This document shows positions 1-7,939 of a stretch of 64,000 nucleotides of DNA, piece after piece. A program made the position numbers and the translations under genes. This DNA is from Bacillus sp. N1-1 (GTDB taxonomy: Bacteria; Bacillota; Bacilli; Bacillales; Guptibacillaceae), in contig NZ_CP046564.1 in assembly GCF_009818105.1 (NCBI RefSeq), forward strand, positions 2,666,001-2,730,000. The letters are read 5' to 3'. The notes beneath the pieces are model-generated. The model saw only the letters and a list, made by a program, of their open reading frames with translations. It did no database searches and was not told the DNA's origin. Numbering within the stretch: the stretch's first letter is position 1; every line of letters starts with the position of its first letter.

Positions 1-172
1 GAGCTTCAACATTGAATTGATCTAATGCATACTGTGTTTCACCATTAACTGCACCAAGACGGACAGGCTCTACATCCATACCTAGTTTACTTTTTAAGTC
101 TGCATAAACAAGTGCAGAAGTGATCGTATCTGTGTCAGGATTTTTATGTCCAAAAATCAATACTTTTTCCAT
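1..172 (-). CDS. ppaC: Manganese-dependent inorganic pyrophosphatase (5' part)
   Basis: This is the first 57 codons of a gene that runs off the left edge. The product begins [16 protein letters not shown]; the GHxNPDTD motif is the first metal-binding motif of family II (DHH-type) pyrophosphatases, which hydrolyse cytosolic pyrophosphate with Mn2+ or Co2+. The rest of the protein (about 310 residues in the family) lies outside the window. AAGGAG sits about 8 bases before the ATG. The match to the family is clear even from this fragment. Confidence 0.9.
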   Translation of the reverse strand, partial: MEKVLIFGHKNPDTDTITSALVYADLKSKLGMDVEPVRLGAVNGETQYALDQFNVEA

Positions 173-280
173 TGTTCGACTCCTTTTGAATGAAAAGATT
201 TATGTACTCAATACATATTGTAAAGATCTCTTCCTATAAACTCAATATTATTTCATATTATTCTAACAAGAAAAGTAAGG

Positions 281-310
281 AAACGGATTCCCACATAGGA
301 GAATCCGTTC
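281..310 (-). terminator. Intrinsic terminator after the yhfK-like gene
   Basis: AACGGATTC (282-290) pairs perfectly with GAATCCGTT (301-309) around a 10-base loop, directly after the stop codon of the minus-strand gene at 316. On the minus strand it is followed by a T-rich stretch. Confidence 0.65.
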
Positions 311-315
311 TTACC

Positions 316-963
316 TTATAAAGAATCAATCGCTTTACTAATCTCATCTTCTCCTGAAATGAGATCAAACGAGCGACGAATCGTATTCTCTTTTGTTAGT
401 GATGTAACAACAACTTTAGCTACATCTTCACGTGAGATTGACCCGCTACCGAGGTTTTCAGCGATTGATACCTTCCCTCTTCCGGGTTCATTTAAAAGTC
501 CACCTGGGCGAACAATTGTATAGTCTAATTTACTCACTTCTAACAATTTGTCCGCGTAATGTTTGGCTGCATAGTACGGCAGGAGTGACTCATGCCAATT
601 TTCTCGATTGTGCGCCTGAAGGGCACTAATCATAACATACCGTTTAACACCTAGCTTTTCAGCAGCTTCTATCGTTTTTCCAGCTCCATCTAAATCCACT
701 AATAGCGTTTTATCGGATCCCGTACTCCCACCTGAACCTGCGGCGAAAATAACCGCGTCACTTCCTTTCATAGCTTCAGAAATAACTTCAACCGAGTCTT
801 CAAGACTGGCCACTTCAGATTCAATTCCCCTGCTAGCTAATTCATCTGCCTGCTCTTGTTTTCGAACCATTGCTTTTAAGGAATGGTCTTTGTTGCTATG
901 AAGAAGATTAACAATGTTTTGGCCAACTTGGCCGTTTGCTCCAATAACGAGTACATTCATCAT
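316..963 (-). CDS. yhfK: NAD(P)-binding atypical SDR (YhfK-like)
   Basis: The 215-residue protein opens with a Rossmann nucleotide-binding loop (VLVIGANGQVGQNI, GxxGxxG) and has an NmrA/SDR_a5-type fold. It carries Y-A-A-K-H-Y (a YxxxK catalytic pair) near residue 130 and VRPGGL near residue 152, as in B. subtilis YhfK. The family is predicted to be NAD(P)-dependent oxidoreductases or reductase-like sensors; the substrate is unknown. AAGGAG stands 6 bases before the first of two tandem ATGs. It is transcribed alone, with a terminator behind it. The family call is firm; the exact function is not. Confidence 0.85.
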   Translation of the reverse strand: MMNVLVIGANGQVGQNIVNLLHSNKDHSLKAMVRKQEQADELASRGIESEVASLEDSVEVISEAMKGSDAVIFAAGSGGSTGSDKTLLVDLDGAGKTIEAAEKLGVKRYVMISALQAHNRENWHESLLPYYAAKHYADKLLEVSKLDYTIVRPGGLLNEPGRGKVSIAENLGSGSISREDVAKVVVTSLTKENTIRRSFDLISGEDEISKAIDSL

Positions 964-1021
964 AAAACGCTCCTTTCAAACAATCTATGCCCATTATTTC
1001 AAACCCTTTTTACTATCGCAA

Positions 1022-2197
1022 CTAACCAGCTTGCTTCTTCAACAGTGATGACACGTTACGACGATCTCTTGTCATAGAAAAAACCGCTGACGCTAGTCCT
1101 AGTAGTATAAACACCCCTCCAACAGTTGCGTTCATTTCCACTGTGTACTGTTCAATAGCATAGGCACCAACAGAAGATCCGAGGGCAATACCAAGATGAA
1201 GAGCCGAATTATTTAAACTTTGTTGAATATCAGATGATTCAGGTGCCAATTCGATTAAGTAGCTTTGTTGAGCCGGTGTAATTCCCCAGCTTAGCATACT
1301 CCAAATCACCATAATAATAAGAAAGAGTGAGAAAGAGAACGTGGTATAAGGGATGATAAACATCGCCACAGCAAAAACCATAATTGATATTAGAATGGTT
1401 GGCCTTGTACCAAAGCGATCGGAAGCAACTCCCCCTAATCCTCCTCCAGCAACAGCCGCTATCCCAAAGATCAGATAAACAATACTTACCCAACTTCCCG
1501 ATAATCCAAGCGTTGTTTTTAAAAACGGGGTGAGGTAGCCATAAAGCGTTAAATGACCTGTTAGAAACAGAAAAGATGTTAATTGAGCAGTTAAAATACG
1601 TTTATCCTTGAGTGTTTTGATTTGCTTACGAATTGGAATGGCTGGTTTTGGCTGAATTTTTTCCATAAACAAAGCAACCCCGGCCATTGCTAATACAGTA
1701 AGACCAATAATCAGAACAAACGGAGCCTTCCACCCAAAAGCATTTCCTAGCATTAAGCCAATCGGGACGCCTAAAACAAGTGATGCACTGATTCCCATAA
1801 AAACAACACCGATTGCTCTTGCGCGATATTCCTGTTTGACGATGTTTGATGCCATAGTAACGCACAAAACAACTAAAAGAGACCCACTTGCTGCAGAAAT
1901 GATCCTTGCTGCCATTAACACTGAAAATGTTGTACTTAGTACAGCGATGAAATTACCTACAAGAAAAATAACAAGCGATAAGAGCGTCAGTTTTTTTCGT
2001 TCTATTTTTGCGGTCATCGATAATAGTATTGGCCCCATCAACGCAAACACAATGGAGAAAACACTAATTAACAGGCCTGTTTTTCCTAGACTAATCTTTA
2101 GATCGTCTGCTACTAGATCAAGAATGCCTCCAATAATTAGTTCAACCATCCCAACTACAAACGAAACAATGGTAAGTAAATACACGCGTTTATTCAT
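1022..2197 (-). CDS. MFS drug/metabolite efflux transporter (DHA1 type)
   Basis: A 391-residue protein with about 12 hydrophobic segments. It starts MNKRVYLLTIVSFVVGMVEL and has MFS loop motifs such as ASDRFGTRPT between TM8 and TM9. DHA1 antiporters use the proton gradient to export drugs, nucleosides or sugars; the substrate here cannot be read. The frame is open further upstream, but ATG at 2197 has AAGGAG before it and begins TM1 properly. It is divergent from a TrmB-family regulator at 2350, and a near-palindrome lies in the shared promoter region, so that regulator probably controls this pump. Confidence 0.85.
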   Translation of the reverse strand: MNKRVYLLTIVSFVVGMVELIIGGILDLVADDLKISLGKTGLLISVFSIVFALMGPILLSMTAKIERKKLTLLSLVIFLVGNFIAVLSTTFSVLMAARIISAASGSLLVVLCVTMASNIVKQEYRARAIGVVFMGISASLVLGVPIGLMLGNAFGWKAPFVLIIGLTVLAMAGVALFMEKIQPKPAIPIRKQIKTLKDKRILTAQLTSFLFLTGHLTLYGYLTPFLKTTLGLSGSWVSIVYLIFGIAAVAGGGLGGVASDRFGTRPTILISIMVFAVAMFIIPYTTFSFSLFLIIMVIWSMLSWGITPAQQSYLIELAPESSDIQQSLNNSALHLGIALGSSVGAYAIEQYTVEMNATVGGVFILLGLASAVFSMTRDRRNVSSLLKKQAG

Positions 2198-2218
2198 TAT
2201 TCCTCGCACTCCTTTTTC

Positions 2219-2248
2219 AAAAGTTACCACTAAAAGGGTAACTCTTTT
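2219..2248. promoter_or_regulatory. Candidate operator between the MFS pump and TrmB regulator
   Basis: AGTTACC (2222-2228) and GGTAACT (2237-2243) form a perfect 7-bp inverted repeat with an 8-base spacer, and AAAA/TTTT flanks extend the symmetry. It lies about 25 bases upstream of the pump start and in the shared intergenic region. That it binds the adjacent TrmB-family protein is inference. Confidence 0.5.
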
Positions 2249-2349
2249 CAAGTGAATAAGCAATAGGAAAATGAAGGTCGCTTTTCCCCCCTTAAACGGT
2301 TGTGCTATCATTGAAAGAAATGACCAGTAGAAGCAAGGAGAATAGTGAC

Positions 2350-3108
2350 ATGCTACAGCAGTTTGGATTTACGCAATACGAAAGCCAGGTCTATGAAGCA
2401 CTTATTACAATCGATGAGGCTCTCGACGCCACTGCCATTGTCAAACGTTCAGGTGTTCCACGATCTAAAGTTTATGATGTTCTGCGGCGTATGAGTGAAA
2501 AAGGAATGGTATTAGAGTCAACGACAGAAAAAAAACGGCTCTATGCACCTCTTCCACTTGAATCAGCAATTAAGAAACTTCAGCGTGACTTTAACGAAAA
2601 TATAACCGAATTAAAAACAATTCAATCTCGTGAAAAAAAAGCTGATGATCGCGTTTGGACACTTAAGGAAGAACAGTCCATTCACTCCCTCGTCTCAGAA
2701 CTCCTTCACTTATCATCTTCTTCAATCATCTTTTCTGGTTGGGCGGATGATATCGAGCAACACCTTTCTTTATTAGAGGAAAAAGAAGCTGAGGGGATAG
2801 CAGTGGAAATTCATACAATTGGAGAGATTTATTCTAACCTTAAAAACGTCACTACACTAATACCAGACACAGATCACCAAAAACTAGAGCGAAGTCGAAT
2901 TGTCGTCATTGATCATAATGAAATTTTGTTTGCGGGAATTGAAGAAGCAAATTGGCAAGCGATCCATACGAAATCAAAACCGCTCGTTACTTTCTTCACT
3001 GAATTTTTCTATCATGATATTGCGCTAACAGAAATCACCCGAAAGTTTGGGTCCACCATGATGGAAGACCCCGACATTCGGAATGTACTGCTAAAATTAC
3101 GTTATTGA
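2350..3108 (+). CDS. TrmB-family transcriptional regulator
   Basis: The 252-residue protein has an N-terminal winged helix (GFTQYESQVYEALI ... GVPRSKVYDVLRRM) typical of TrmB-type sugar and drug regulators. A PLD-like C-terminal half (about residues 95-250) probably senses a ligand. I prefer ATG 2350 because GCAAGGAG lies 9 bases upstream; an in-frame start at 2302 would overlap the promoter of the divergent pump. The divergent layout and the inverted repeat at 2222-2243 suggest local control of the MFS gene. The ligand is unknown. Confidence 0.8.
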   Translation: MLQQFGFTQYESQVYEALITIDEALDATAIVKRSGVPRSKVYDVLRRMSEKGMVLESTTEKKRLYAPLPLESAIKKLQRDFNENITELKTIQSREKKADDRVWTLKEEQSIHSLVSELLHLSSSSIIFSGWADDIEQHLSLLEEKEAEGIAVEIHTIGEIYSNLKNVTTLIPDTDHQKLERSRIVVIDHNEILFAGIEEANWQAIHTKSKPLVTFFTEFFYHDIALTEITRKFGSTMMEDPDIRNVLLKLRY

Positions 3109-3220
3109 TGGTGGCCCATCATCTTATCTAGTAAATTAACAAAGCTTCTTATGTAGCACATGACGCACATTTTAATGCTCTTTAAGACTCCTTTCACTTC
3201 TACACCTTCTAATTATTTCA

Positions 3221-3254
3221 AAAAAATCCCCTTCCATGATTTATGGAGGGGGAT
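3221..3254 (-). terminator. Terminator after the AbrB-like gene
   Basis: A 12-bp stem (3226-3237 with 3243-3254, one G-T pair) with a 5-base loop, followed on the minus strand by TTTTTT, 13 bases beyond the AbrB-like stop codon. Confidence 0.85.
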
Positions 3255-3267
3255 GGTTAACGATCGC

Positions 3268-3573
3268 TTATTCGGCGTTTAGCATTTCTTCTCTTTTCTT
3301 ACCTAATTTTATCTCCAATTCTTCTTGTAGTAAAGCCATCCCCTCTTGACTGAGCACAATGTTACCATTACCGAAAGTTTGGTTATCGTCTAGAATTTCA
3401 CCTGTAATCATACAGGCCATGTCTGCTTGATACTTCTGTAATATGACCTTGTTTTCACTTGTGAAAATTTCAATAGGATCTTTCACATTAATATCTAACG
3501 TACGTCGCAGTTCTTTTGGAATGACAATTCGGCCTAGTTCATCAATTTTTCTTACCACACCAGTGCTCTTCAT
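3268..3573 (-). CDS. AbrB/SpoVT-family transition-state regulator
   Basis: The protein begins MKSTGVVRKIDELGRIVIP, the swapped-hairpin DNA-binding domain of AbrB, followed by KELRRTLDI and a C-terminal multimerisation half. It has 101 residues (AbrB is 94-96). In Bacillus, AbrB and Abh repress stationary-phase genes. The ATG at 3573 has GGGAGG 7 bases upstream; the ATG at 3579 would leave only 2 bases. The central TSENKVILQKYQADMACMI stretch matches AbrB in pattern, but the C-terminus is longer and acidic. It could be AbrB itself or a paralogue such as Abh. Confidence 0.85.
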   Translation of the reverse strand: MKSTGVVRKIDELGRIVIPKELRRTLDINVKDPIEIFTSENKVILQKYQADMACMITGEILDDNQTFGNGNIVLSQEGMALLQEELEIKLGKKREEMLNAE

Positions 3574-3775
3574 CCTCATTCCTCCCTTTCGTTTTAGCGA
3601 ACGTCTCTCTATTTCTTTTATCATAATATCGATAACATTATTATGCAACGTTTATTGTTCCAAAATTCTGTAAATTTTCATTATTTCTTACTATTTCACA
3701 GAACTTTCCTTTTAATGATGCACCTTCACAACATTTAGCTGAAGTTCGCTATCCTATCTGCATAACCTTTAATAG

Positions 3776-3805
3776 TTGCATCTATCATCGTTTAGGGGGT
3801 AAACT
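3776..3805 (+). promoter_or_regulatory. Promoter of the MarR/MMPL operon
   Basis: TTGCAT (3776-3781) as -35 and TAAACT (3800-3805) as -10 with an 18-bp spacer. The -10 lies inside the first operator palindrome, which fits repression by blocking RNA polymerase. Assigned by eye. Confidence 0.45.
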
Positions 3806-3828
3806 AATAATGTTTAGACGGTAAACTA
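3790..3828. promoter_or_regulatory. Two tandem operator palindromes (MarR-type)
   Basis: Two copies of GTTTAGNNGGTAAACTA lie at 3790-3806 and 3812-3828, starting 22 bp apart (about two helical turns). Each contains the perfect inverted repeat GTTTA-N5-TAAAC. The second ends 14 bases before the ATG of the MarR gene. Self-repression of the operon by its own MarR protein is the natural reading. Confidence 0.75.
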
Positions 3829-3842
3829 GTGGAGGTAACTAA

Positions 3843-4295
3843 ATGGATAAAAAATTATGTGAAGCCGTTGAGCTTTTTGAAGAAGTCATCATGTATGGGA
3901 CTGAACGCATTATTCGATCTTTCGAACATCAATTATTTGAAGAATATTCTTCTGAACAGCTTCAGATGCTTCAAATCATCTCGAAATCTGGTCGTATTTC
4001 ACCTGGAAAACTCGCTGCCTTACAAGGCGTACATAAAAGCGCGATTTCCAACCGTTACAAAAAACTTGAATTGAAAGGACTTGTAACGACAGTCGATTCA
4101 GAAAAGGATTTAAGAGGAAAAGCGATCACGCTTACGCAAAAAGGGTATGATGTTGTTGCTTTATTTAATGAAGTTATTTATGAACATGTCGAAAACATCG
4201 TATTAAATGATTTTCATGAAGAAGAAATAAATGAATTCTTGCGTATCTTTCGCAAGTTAAGTTCAATTTTAAAAGCAGAAGGAGATGCAAAATGA
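3843..4295 (+). CDS. ydgG: MarR-family repressor of the MMPL exporter
   Basis: The 150-residue protein has a winged helix-turn-helix (GRISPGKLAALQGVHKSAIS then the wing EKDLRGKAITLT) and helical dimer ends, as in MarR regulators. It is followed by an MMPL exporter with a 4-base ATGA overlap, so the two are translationally coupled; the pair corresponds to B. subtilis ydgG-ydgH. GGAGG lies 7 bases before the ATG. Two identical-core palindromes over the promoter suggest autorepression, lifted by a ligand that the pump exports. The ligand is not known. Confidence 0.8.
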   Translation: MDKKLCEAVELFEEVIMYGTERIIRSFEHQLFEEYSSEQLQMLQIISKSGRISPGKLAALQGVHKSAISNRYKKLELKGLVTTVDSEKDLRGKAITLTQKGYDVVALFNEVIYEHVENIVLNDFHEEEINEFLRIFRKLSSILKAEGDAK

Positions 4296-6937
4296 GACAA
4301 ATTTTAAAATTCAAATGGCCAATTGCCATTGCGCTTATTGCGCTAACCGCCGTTTTATTTATTTTATCCCCAAACCTGACAAAACAAGCTGAAGACGCCG
4401 GAACGTTTCAACTACCAGAAAACGCTGATTCTAAAATTGCAGCAGACATACTAGAGGAAGCCGGTGCAGGAGATGAAACGATCTCTCTTGTGTTTACTTA
4501 TGATCAGCCCGTCGAAGATAAAGCGCAACAGACGGTTTCTTCTATTGCAGAAGAACTTGAAGGAGAAGGATCCCTCATTAAAGATGTGCTCGATCCTTTT
4601 GAAAGTGAAGAAATGGCGGAACAACTCGTTTCTGAAAATAGGCAAACTGTTCTATTGCCTATTACGGTGGACGGCACGGATGAAGAAGTGAATGATCTAG
4701 CAAATCGTATTCGGGAAGACATGATTCCAGATGATACAACGGCATATGTCACAGGAGAAGCTATTATTAATCACGATGTGAACGAAAGCGCCCAGAAAGG
4801 TCTTGAGCGTACTGAAATAATAACTGTGGCTTTAATTTTCGTTTTATTACTTGCTGTTTTTCGTTCCATTACAACTCCCTTTATCCCATTATTTGCAGTT
4901 GGTATTACGTATCTCCTTAGTCAATCGATTGTTGCGTTTCTTATCGATTGGATTGGTTTTCCTGTATCCAATTATACGCAAATTTTTCTAGTTGCCGTCT
5001 TGTTCGGAATTGGCACAGACTACTGTATCCTTTTGTTAAGTAGATATAAAGAAGAATTAACTGAGGGACATTCTGTTGAAGATGCGATTGTAAATACGTA
5101 CAAGACGGCCGGACGTACTTTATTAATTAGTGGATTAGCCGTTTTCATTGGTTTTGCTGCGATCGGCTTTGCTGACTTCCCTATCTTTAAATCAGCTGTT
5201 GGGGTTGCTGTCGGAATTGCTGTGTTATTGCTCGTTTTATTTACAATTGTTCCATTCTTTATGGCATTGCTAAAAGATAAATTGTTTTGGCCATCTAAAC
5301 AATCAGCGTCTCATAAAGATAGTAAACTATGGACCAGGTTCGGTCGTTTCTCTATAAATAAACCGATTTGGTCGATGCTCGTTGTTGCCGTTATTATGGT
5401 TCCACTCCTTTTCACATACGACGATCAGCTGTCGTTTAATACTGTAAATGAGATTGGTAGTGACTATGAATCTGTGAAGGGCCTTGATGCGATTGAGGAA
5501 GGCTTTGGTAAAGGAGATTCGCTTCCTGTAAAAGTGATCCTTCAGCAAGATGAAGCAATTGTGACTGAAGAATTGCTTCCTTATATCGAAACAATCAGCA
5601 ATGACATTGAGAAAAATGAAGACGTAGATTCTGTTAGATCAATTACAAGACCAGCCGGAGAGGTCATTGATGATTTCTATGTTGATTCACAACTTTCCCA
5701 GGTTGGCGATGGTCTAAACGAAGCAACTAGTGGACTAAATGAAGTTCAAAGCGGATTAACGGAAGTACAAAACGGATTGGACCAAATTAACGGTCAAATC
5801 CCTTCTGGTAGTAACGCTGGAGGACTTGAAGAAGCAGTAAACGGATTAGGGCAAGTGAATGATCAGCTTGGTGCCATATCACAGGGACTTCAACAATCCC
5901 AAAATGTAGCTGCAGCTTCAGAGCAGCTCGGGCAAGTTCAACAGCAACTTGGACAAATTCAACAAGGGCTTGCGGGCGCCTCTTCCGATCTGCAAGGTCA
6001 GTCAGGTCAGGTTTCTGAACTAAGCGGTGGCATTTCGGATCTATCAAAAGGTGTTGGGTCATCGATTGATGGACTGAGCGAAATAAAGAACGGCTTACAG
6101 GACGCGGCAGATTTGGTAACCAATATGGGGGATTCCAACGCACTTCGTGATACGGGTGTTTTCATTCCGAGAGGAACGCTTGATAACGAAGATTTTGAAC
6201 CCGCCATTGAACGGTATGCGTTCGATGAACAAAAGGCAGTTACGCTTGAAGTGATTTTAAAAGAAGATCCTTATTCGACTGAGGCGATTCAAACCGTACG
6301 TGAAATAAAAGAGACCGTCTCACGCTCAATCGACGGAACACCACTTGAAGATGCTACGGTTGCTTATAGCGGGGTTTCAAGTATTAATAGCGACTTATCA
6401 GACATTTCAACGAGTGATTTTACAAGAACGGTTATCATCATGCTTGTTGGTTTATTTATTATCCTAACTGTCCTTTTCCGCTCCATGATTATGCCGATTG
6501 TGATGATTGGATCGCTTCTACTTACGTACTTTACATCAATGGCGATTTCTGAATTAATCTTTATTAATCTATTAGGATATGACGGAATAACGTGGGCCGT
6601 TCCATTCTTTGGTTTTGTTATGCTCATAGCGCTTGGAGTCGACTATTCAATTTTTCTACTCGACCGATTTAATGAAGAAGCTTCGATTGGCATTATGGAA
6701 GCCATGCATCGATCCATGGCTAAAATGGGTACGGTTGTCATTACTGCTGCAATTATATTAGCAGGTACATTTGGTGCAATGATGCCTTCTGGTGTACTGA
6801 GCTTAATGCAAATCGCTACGATTGTAATTACTGGATTGCTACTTTACGGTCTAATCGTTCTACCTCTTCTCATTCCTGCTGTTGTGGTGTCATTTGGGAA
6901 TGGTATTTGGTGGCCGTTTAAACCTAAAAAACGATAA
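4292..6937 (+). CDS. ydgH: MMPL/RND-family membrane exporter (YdgH-like)
   Basis: An 881-residue RND-type protein with the usual internal duplication. TM1 is at about residues 11-28, an outside domain at 30-175, TM2-6 at about 175-345, a second outside domain at 375-705, and TM7-12 at 712-870. The GTDYCILLLSRYKEE and GVDYSIFLLDRFNEE segments are the paired TM4/TM10 motifs with the proton-relay Asp-Tyr. The second outside domain holds a long run of short GLxEVQxGL-like heptads (about 475-610), probably an extended coiled coil. MMPL proteins export lipids or amphiphiles using proton motive force. Expression is coupled to the MarR gene ahead. Confidence 0.88.
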   Translation: MRQILKFKWPIAIALIALTAVLFILSPNLTKQAEDAGTFQLPENADSKIAADILEEAGAGDETISLVFTYDQPVEDKAQQTVSSIAEELEGEGSLIKDVLDPFESEEMAEQLVSENRQTVLLPITVDGTDEEVNDLANRIREDMIPDDTTAYVTGEAIINHDVNESAQKGLERTEIITVALIFVLLLAVFRSITTPFIPLFAVGITYLLSQSIVAFLIDWIGFPVSNYTQIFLVAVLFGIGTDYCILLLSRYKEELTEGHSVEDAIVNTYKTAGRTLLISGLAVFIGFAAIGFADFPIFKSAVGVAVGIAVLLLVLFTIVPFFMALLKDKLFWPSKQSASHKDSKLWTRFGRFSINKPIWSMLVVAVIMVPLLFTYDDQLSFNTVNEIGSDYESVKGLDAIEEGFGKGDSLPVKVILQQDEAIVTEELLPYIETISNDIEKNEDVDSVRSITRPAGEVIDDFYVDSQLSQVGDGLNEATSGLNEVQSGLTEVQNGLDQINGQIPSGSNAGGLEEAVNGLGQVNDQLGAISQGLQQSQNVAAASEQLGQVQQQLGQIQQGLAGASSDLQGQSGQVSELSGGISDLSKGVGSSIDGLSEIKNGLQDAADLVTNMGDSNALRDTGVFIPRGTLDNEDFEPAIERYAFDEQKAVTLEVILKEDPYSTEAIQTVREIKETVSRSIDGTPLEDATVAYSGVSSINSDLSDISTSDFTRTVIIMLVGLFIILTVLFRSMIMPIVMIGSLLLTYFTSMAISELIFINLLGYDGITWAVPFFGFVMLIALGVDYSIFLLDRFNEEASIGIMEAMHRSMAKMGTVVITAAIILAGTFGAMMPSGVLSLMQIATIVITGLLLYGLIVLPLLIPAVVVSFGNGIWWPFKPKKR

Positions 6938-6950
6938 GCTTCACCATACA

Positions 6951-6983
6951 AAAGCTCAGAGCGAACCGCTCTGAGCTTTTTAA
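6951..6983. terminator. Bidirectional terminator between ydgH and the kinase gene
   Basis: AAAGCTCAGAGC (6951-6962) pairs with GCTCTGAGCTTT (6968-6979) around a 5-base loop, followed by T residues on both strands. It lies between two convergent genes. Confidence 0.9.
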
Positions 6984-7000
6984 ATCTATTTATAACTTCT

Positions 7001-7927
7001 TCATCTCGACTGACCTACTTCTCTTCCATACGTTTTTAAATACAACTTCTCAAAAATCTCAATCATTTGATAAAAACGCTTATTATAGTTATCGCCTTCT
7101 ACTGTCCATGATGTAGCCAGTACCGTATGGCAATAGCCCCAAAGTAGGAAACGCTCCTTATCTAGATTAAGATCCTTTGTTAAGATGTCTACCCGGTTTT
7201 TGGTTACTTCATAGACGTCTTTCTCCGGAAGCCGATTCAAAAGAAATTGAATCAAATCATACTCAACTTCCCCTATTAACCCTTTTGGGTCAATTGCAAT
7301 CCAAGCGTTTCCTGAAGCAAGTACATTGTAGTGATGAAAATCTCCGTGTAGTAACTTGTACTGAGCTATTGATTGATTCAGTTTTGTAAAAAGGCTTAGT
7401 GAAGTCCTAAGTACATGCGAAGAAAGTGGGCCATATCCATTCTCGTTCTGCACTATAGTATCTCGAAGCGACTTCTCTCTAACCGCTGTTGTTTGAATTC
7501 GAGTATGAATTGGAGCTGGTATAGATAATTTTTTCATCACTAGTGCAGCCTCACGACAGGCCTTCTCATCGTTTTCTATTGTCGCAAGCGTGTGACCAGG
7601 AAATAATTTATCTAAAATGATGATCCCTTTTTCTTTATCAAAGTCAATAACTTGAACCATTCCATGTTGATTAAACAAGCGCAAAGATTCCAGTTCATCA
7701 AGGAACTCTGTTCCTGGTATACTTAGTTTCACAACAACTTCTTTTCCACTCTCTAGCTTAGCTGGAGCAACATAATTGATCGAGAGATGATAAGGATCCT
7801 CCATTTTCAGAGACCATTTTTGTTCACAATAACGGATGATTTGCGGTAATTTCTGTAGCCATACTTTTCCTTCTTTCTTAAAATAAAAGCAAACGGATTG
7901 AACAAACTGCTCTTGAAACTTCATCAT
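7001..7927 (-). CDS. APH(6)/hydroxyurea-type small-molecule kinase
   Basis: The 308-residue protein has the kinase-fold catalytic loop LLHGDFHHYNVL (HGDxxxxN) and the metal site AIDPKGLIGEVEYDL, the form found in the streptomycin 6-kinase/hydroxyurea phosphotransferase family (APH_6_hur). Such enzymes phosphorylate aminoglycosides or small hydroxylated molecules; many are chromosomal with unknown natural substrates. It follows a permease gene by 12 bases and should be cotranscribed. The start is one of two adjacent ATGs (7927 or 7924), both within range of AGGAG. I would not call resistance from the sequence alone. Confidence 0.75.
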   Translation of the reverse strand: MMKFQEQFVQSVCFYFKKEGKVWLQKLPQIIRYCEQKWSLKMEDPYHLSINYVAPAKLESGKEVVVKLSIPGTEFLDELESLRLFNQHGMVQVIDFDKEKGIIILDKLFPGHTLATIENDEKACREAALVMKKLSIPAPIHTRIQTTAVREKSLRDTIVQNENGYGPLSSHVLRTSLSLFTKLNQSIAQYKLLHGDFHHYNVLASGNAWIAIDPKGLIGEVEYDLIQFLLNRLPEKDVYEVTKNRVDILTKDLNLDKERFLLWGYCHTVLATSWTVEGDNYNKRFYQMIEIFEKLYLKTYGREVGQSR

Positions 7928-7939
7928 ACACCTCTCCTA

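Noticed and set aside
1836..2255. Plus-strand open frame of 139 codons opposite the MFS gene
   Set aside because: No ribosome site, and it crosses the divergent promoter and operator. It is a shadow of the pump gene.
3106..3126. Terminator after the TrmB gene
   Set aside because: TGATG/CATCA forms only a 5-bp stem and no T run follows.
7001..7927. Aminoglycoside resistance gene
   Set aside because: The kinase motifs are present, but the family includes many enzymes of unknown substrate. No mobile element or resistance context supports a resistance label.
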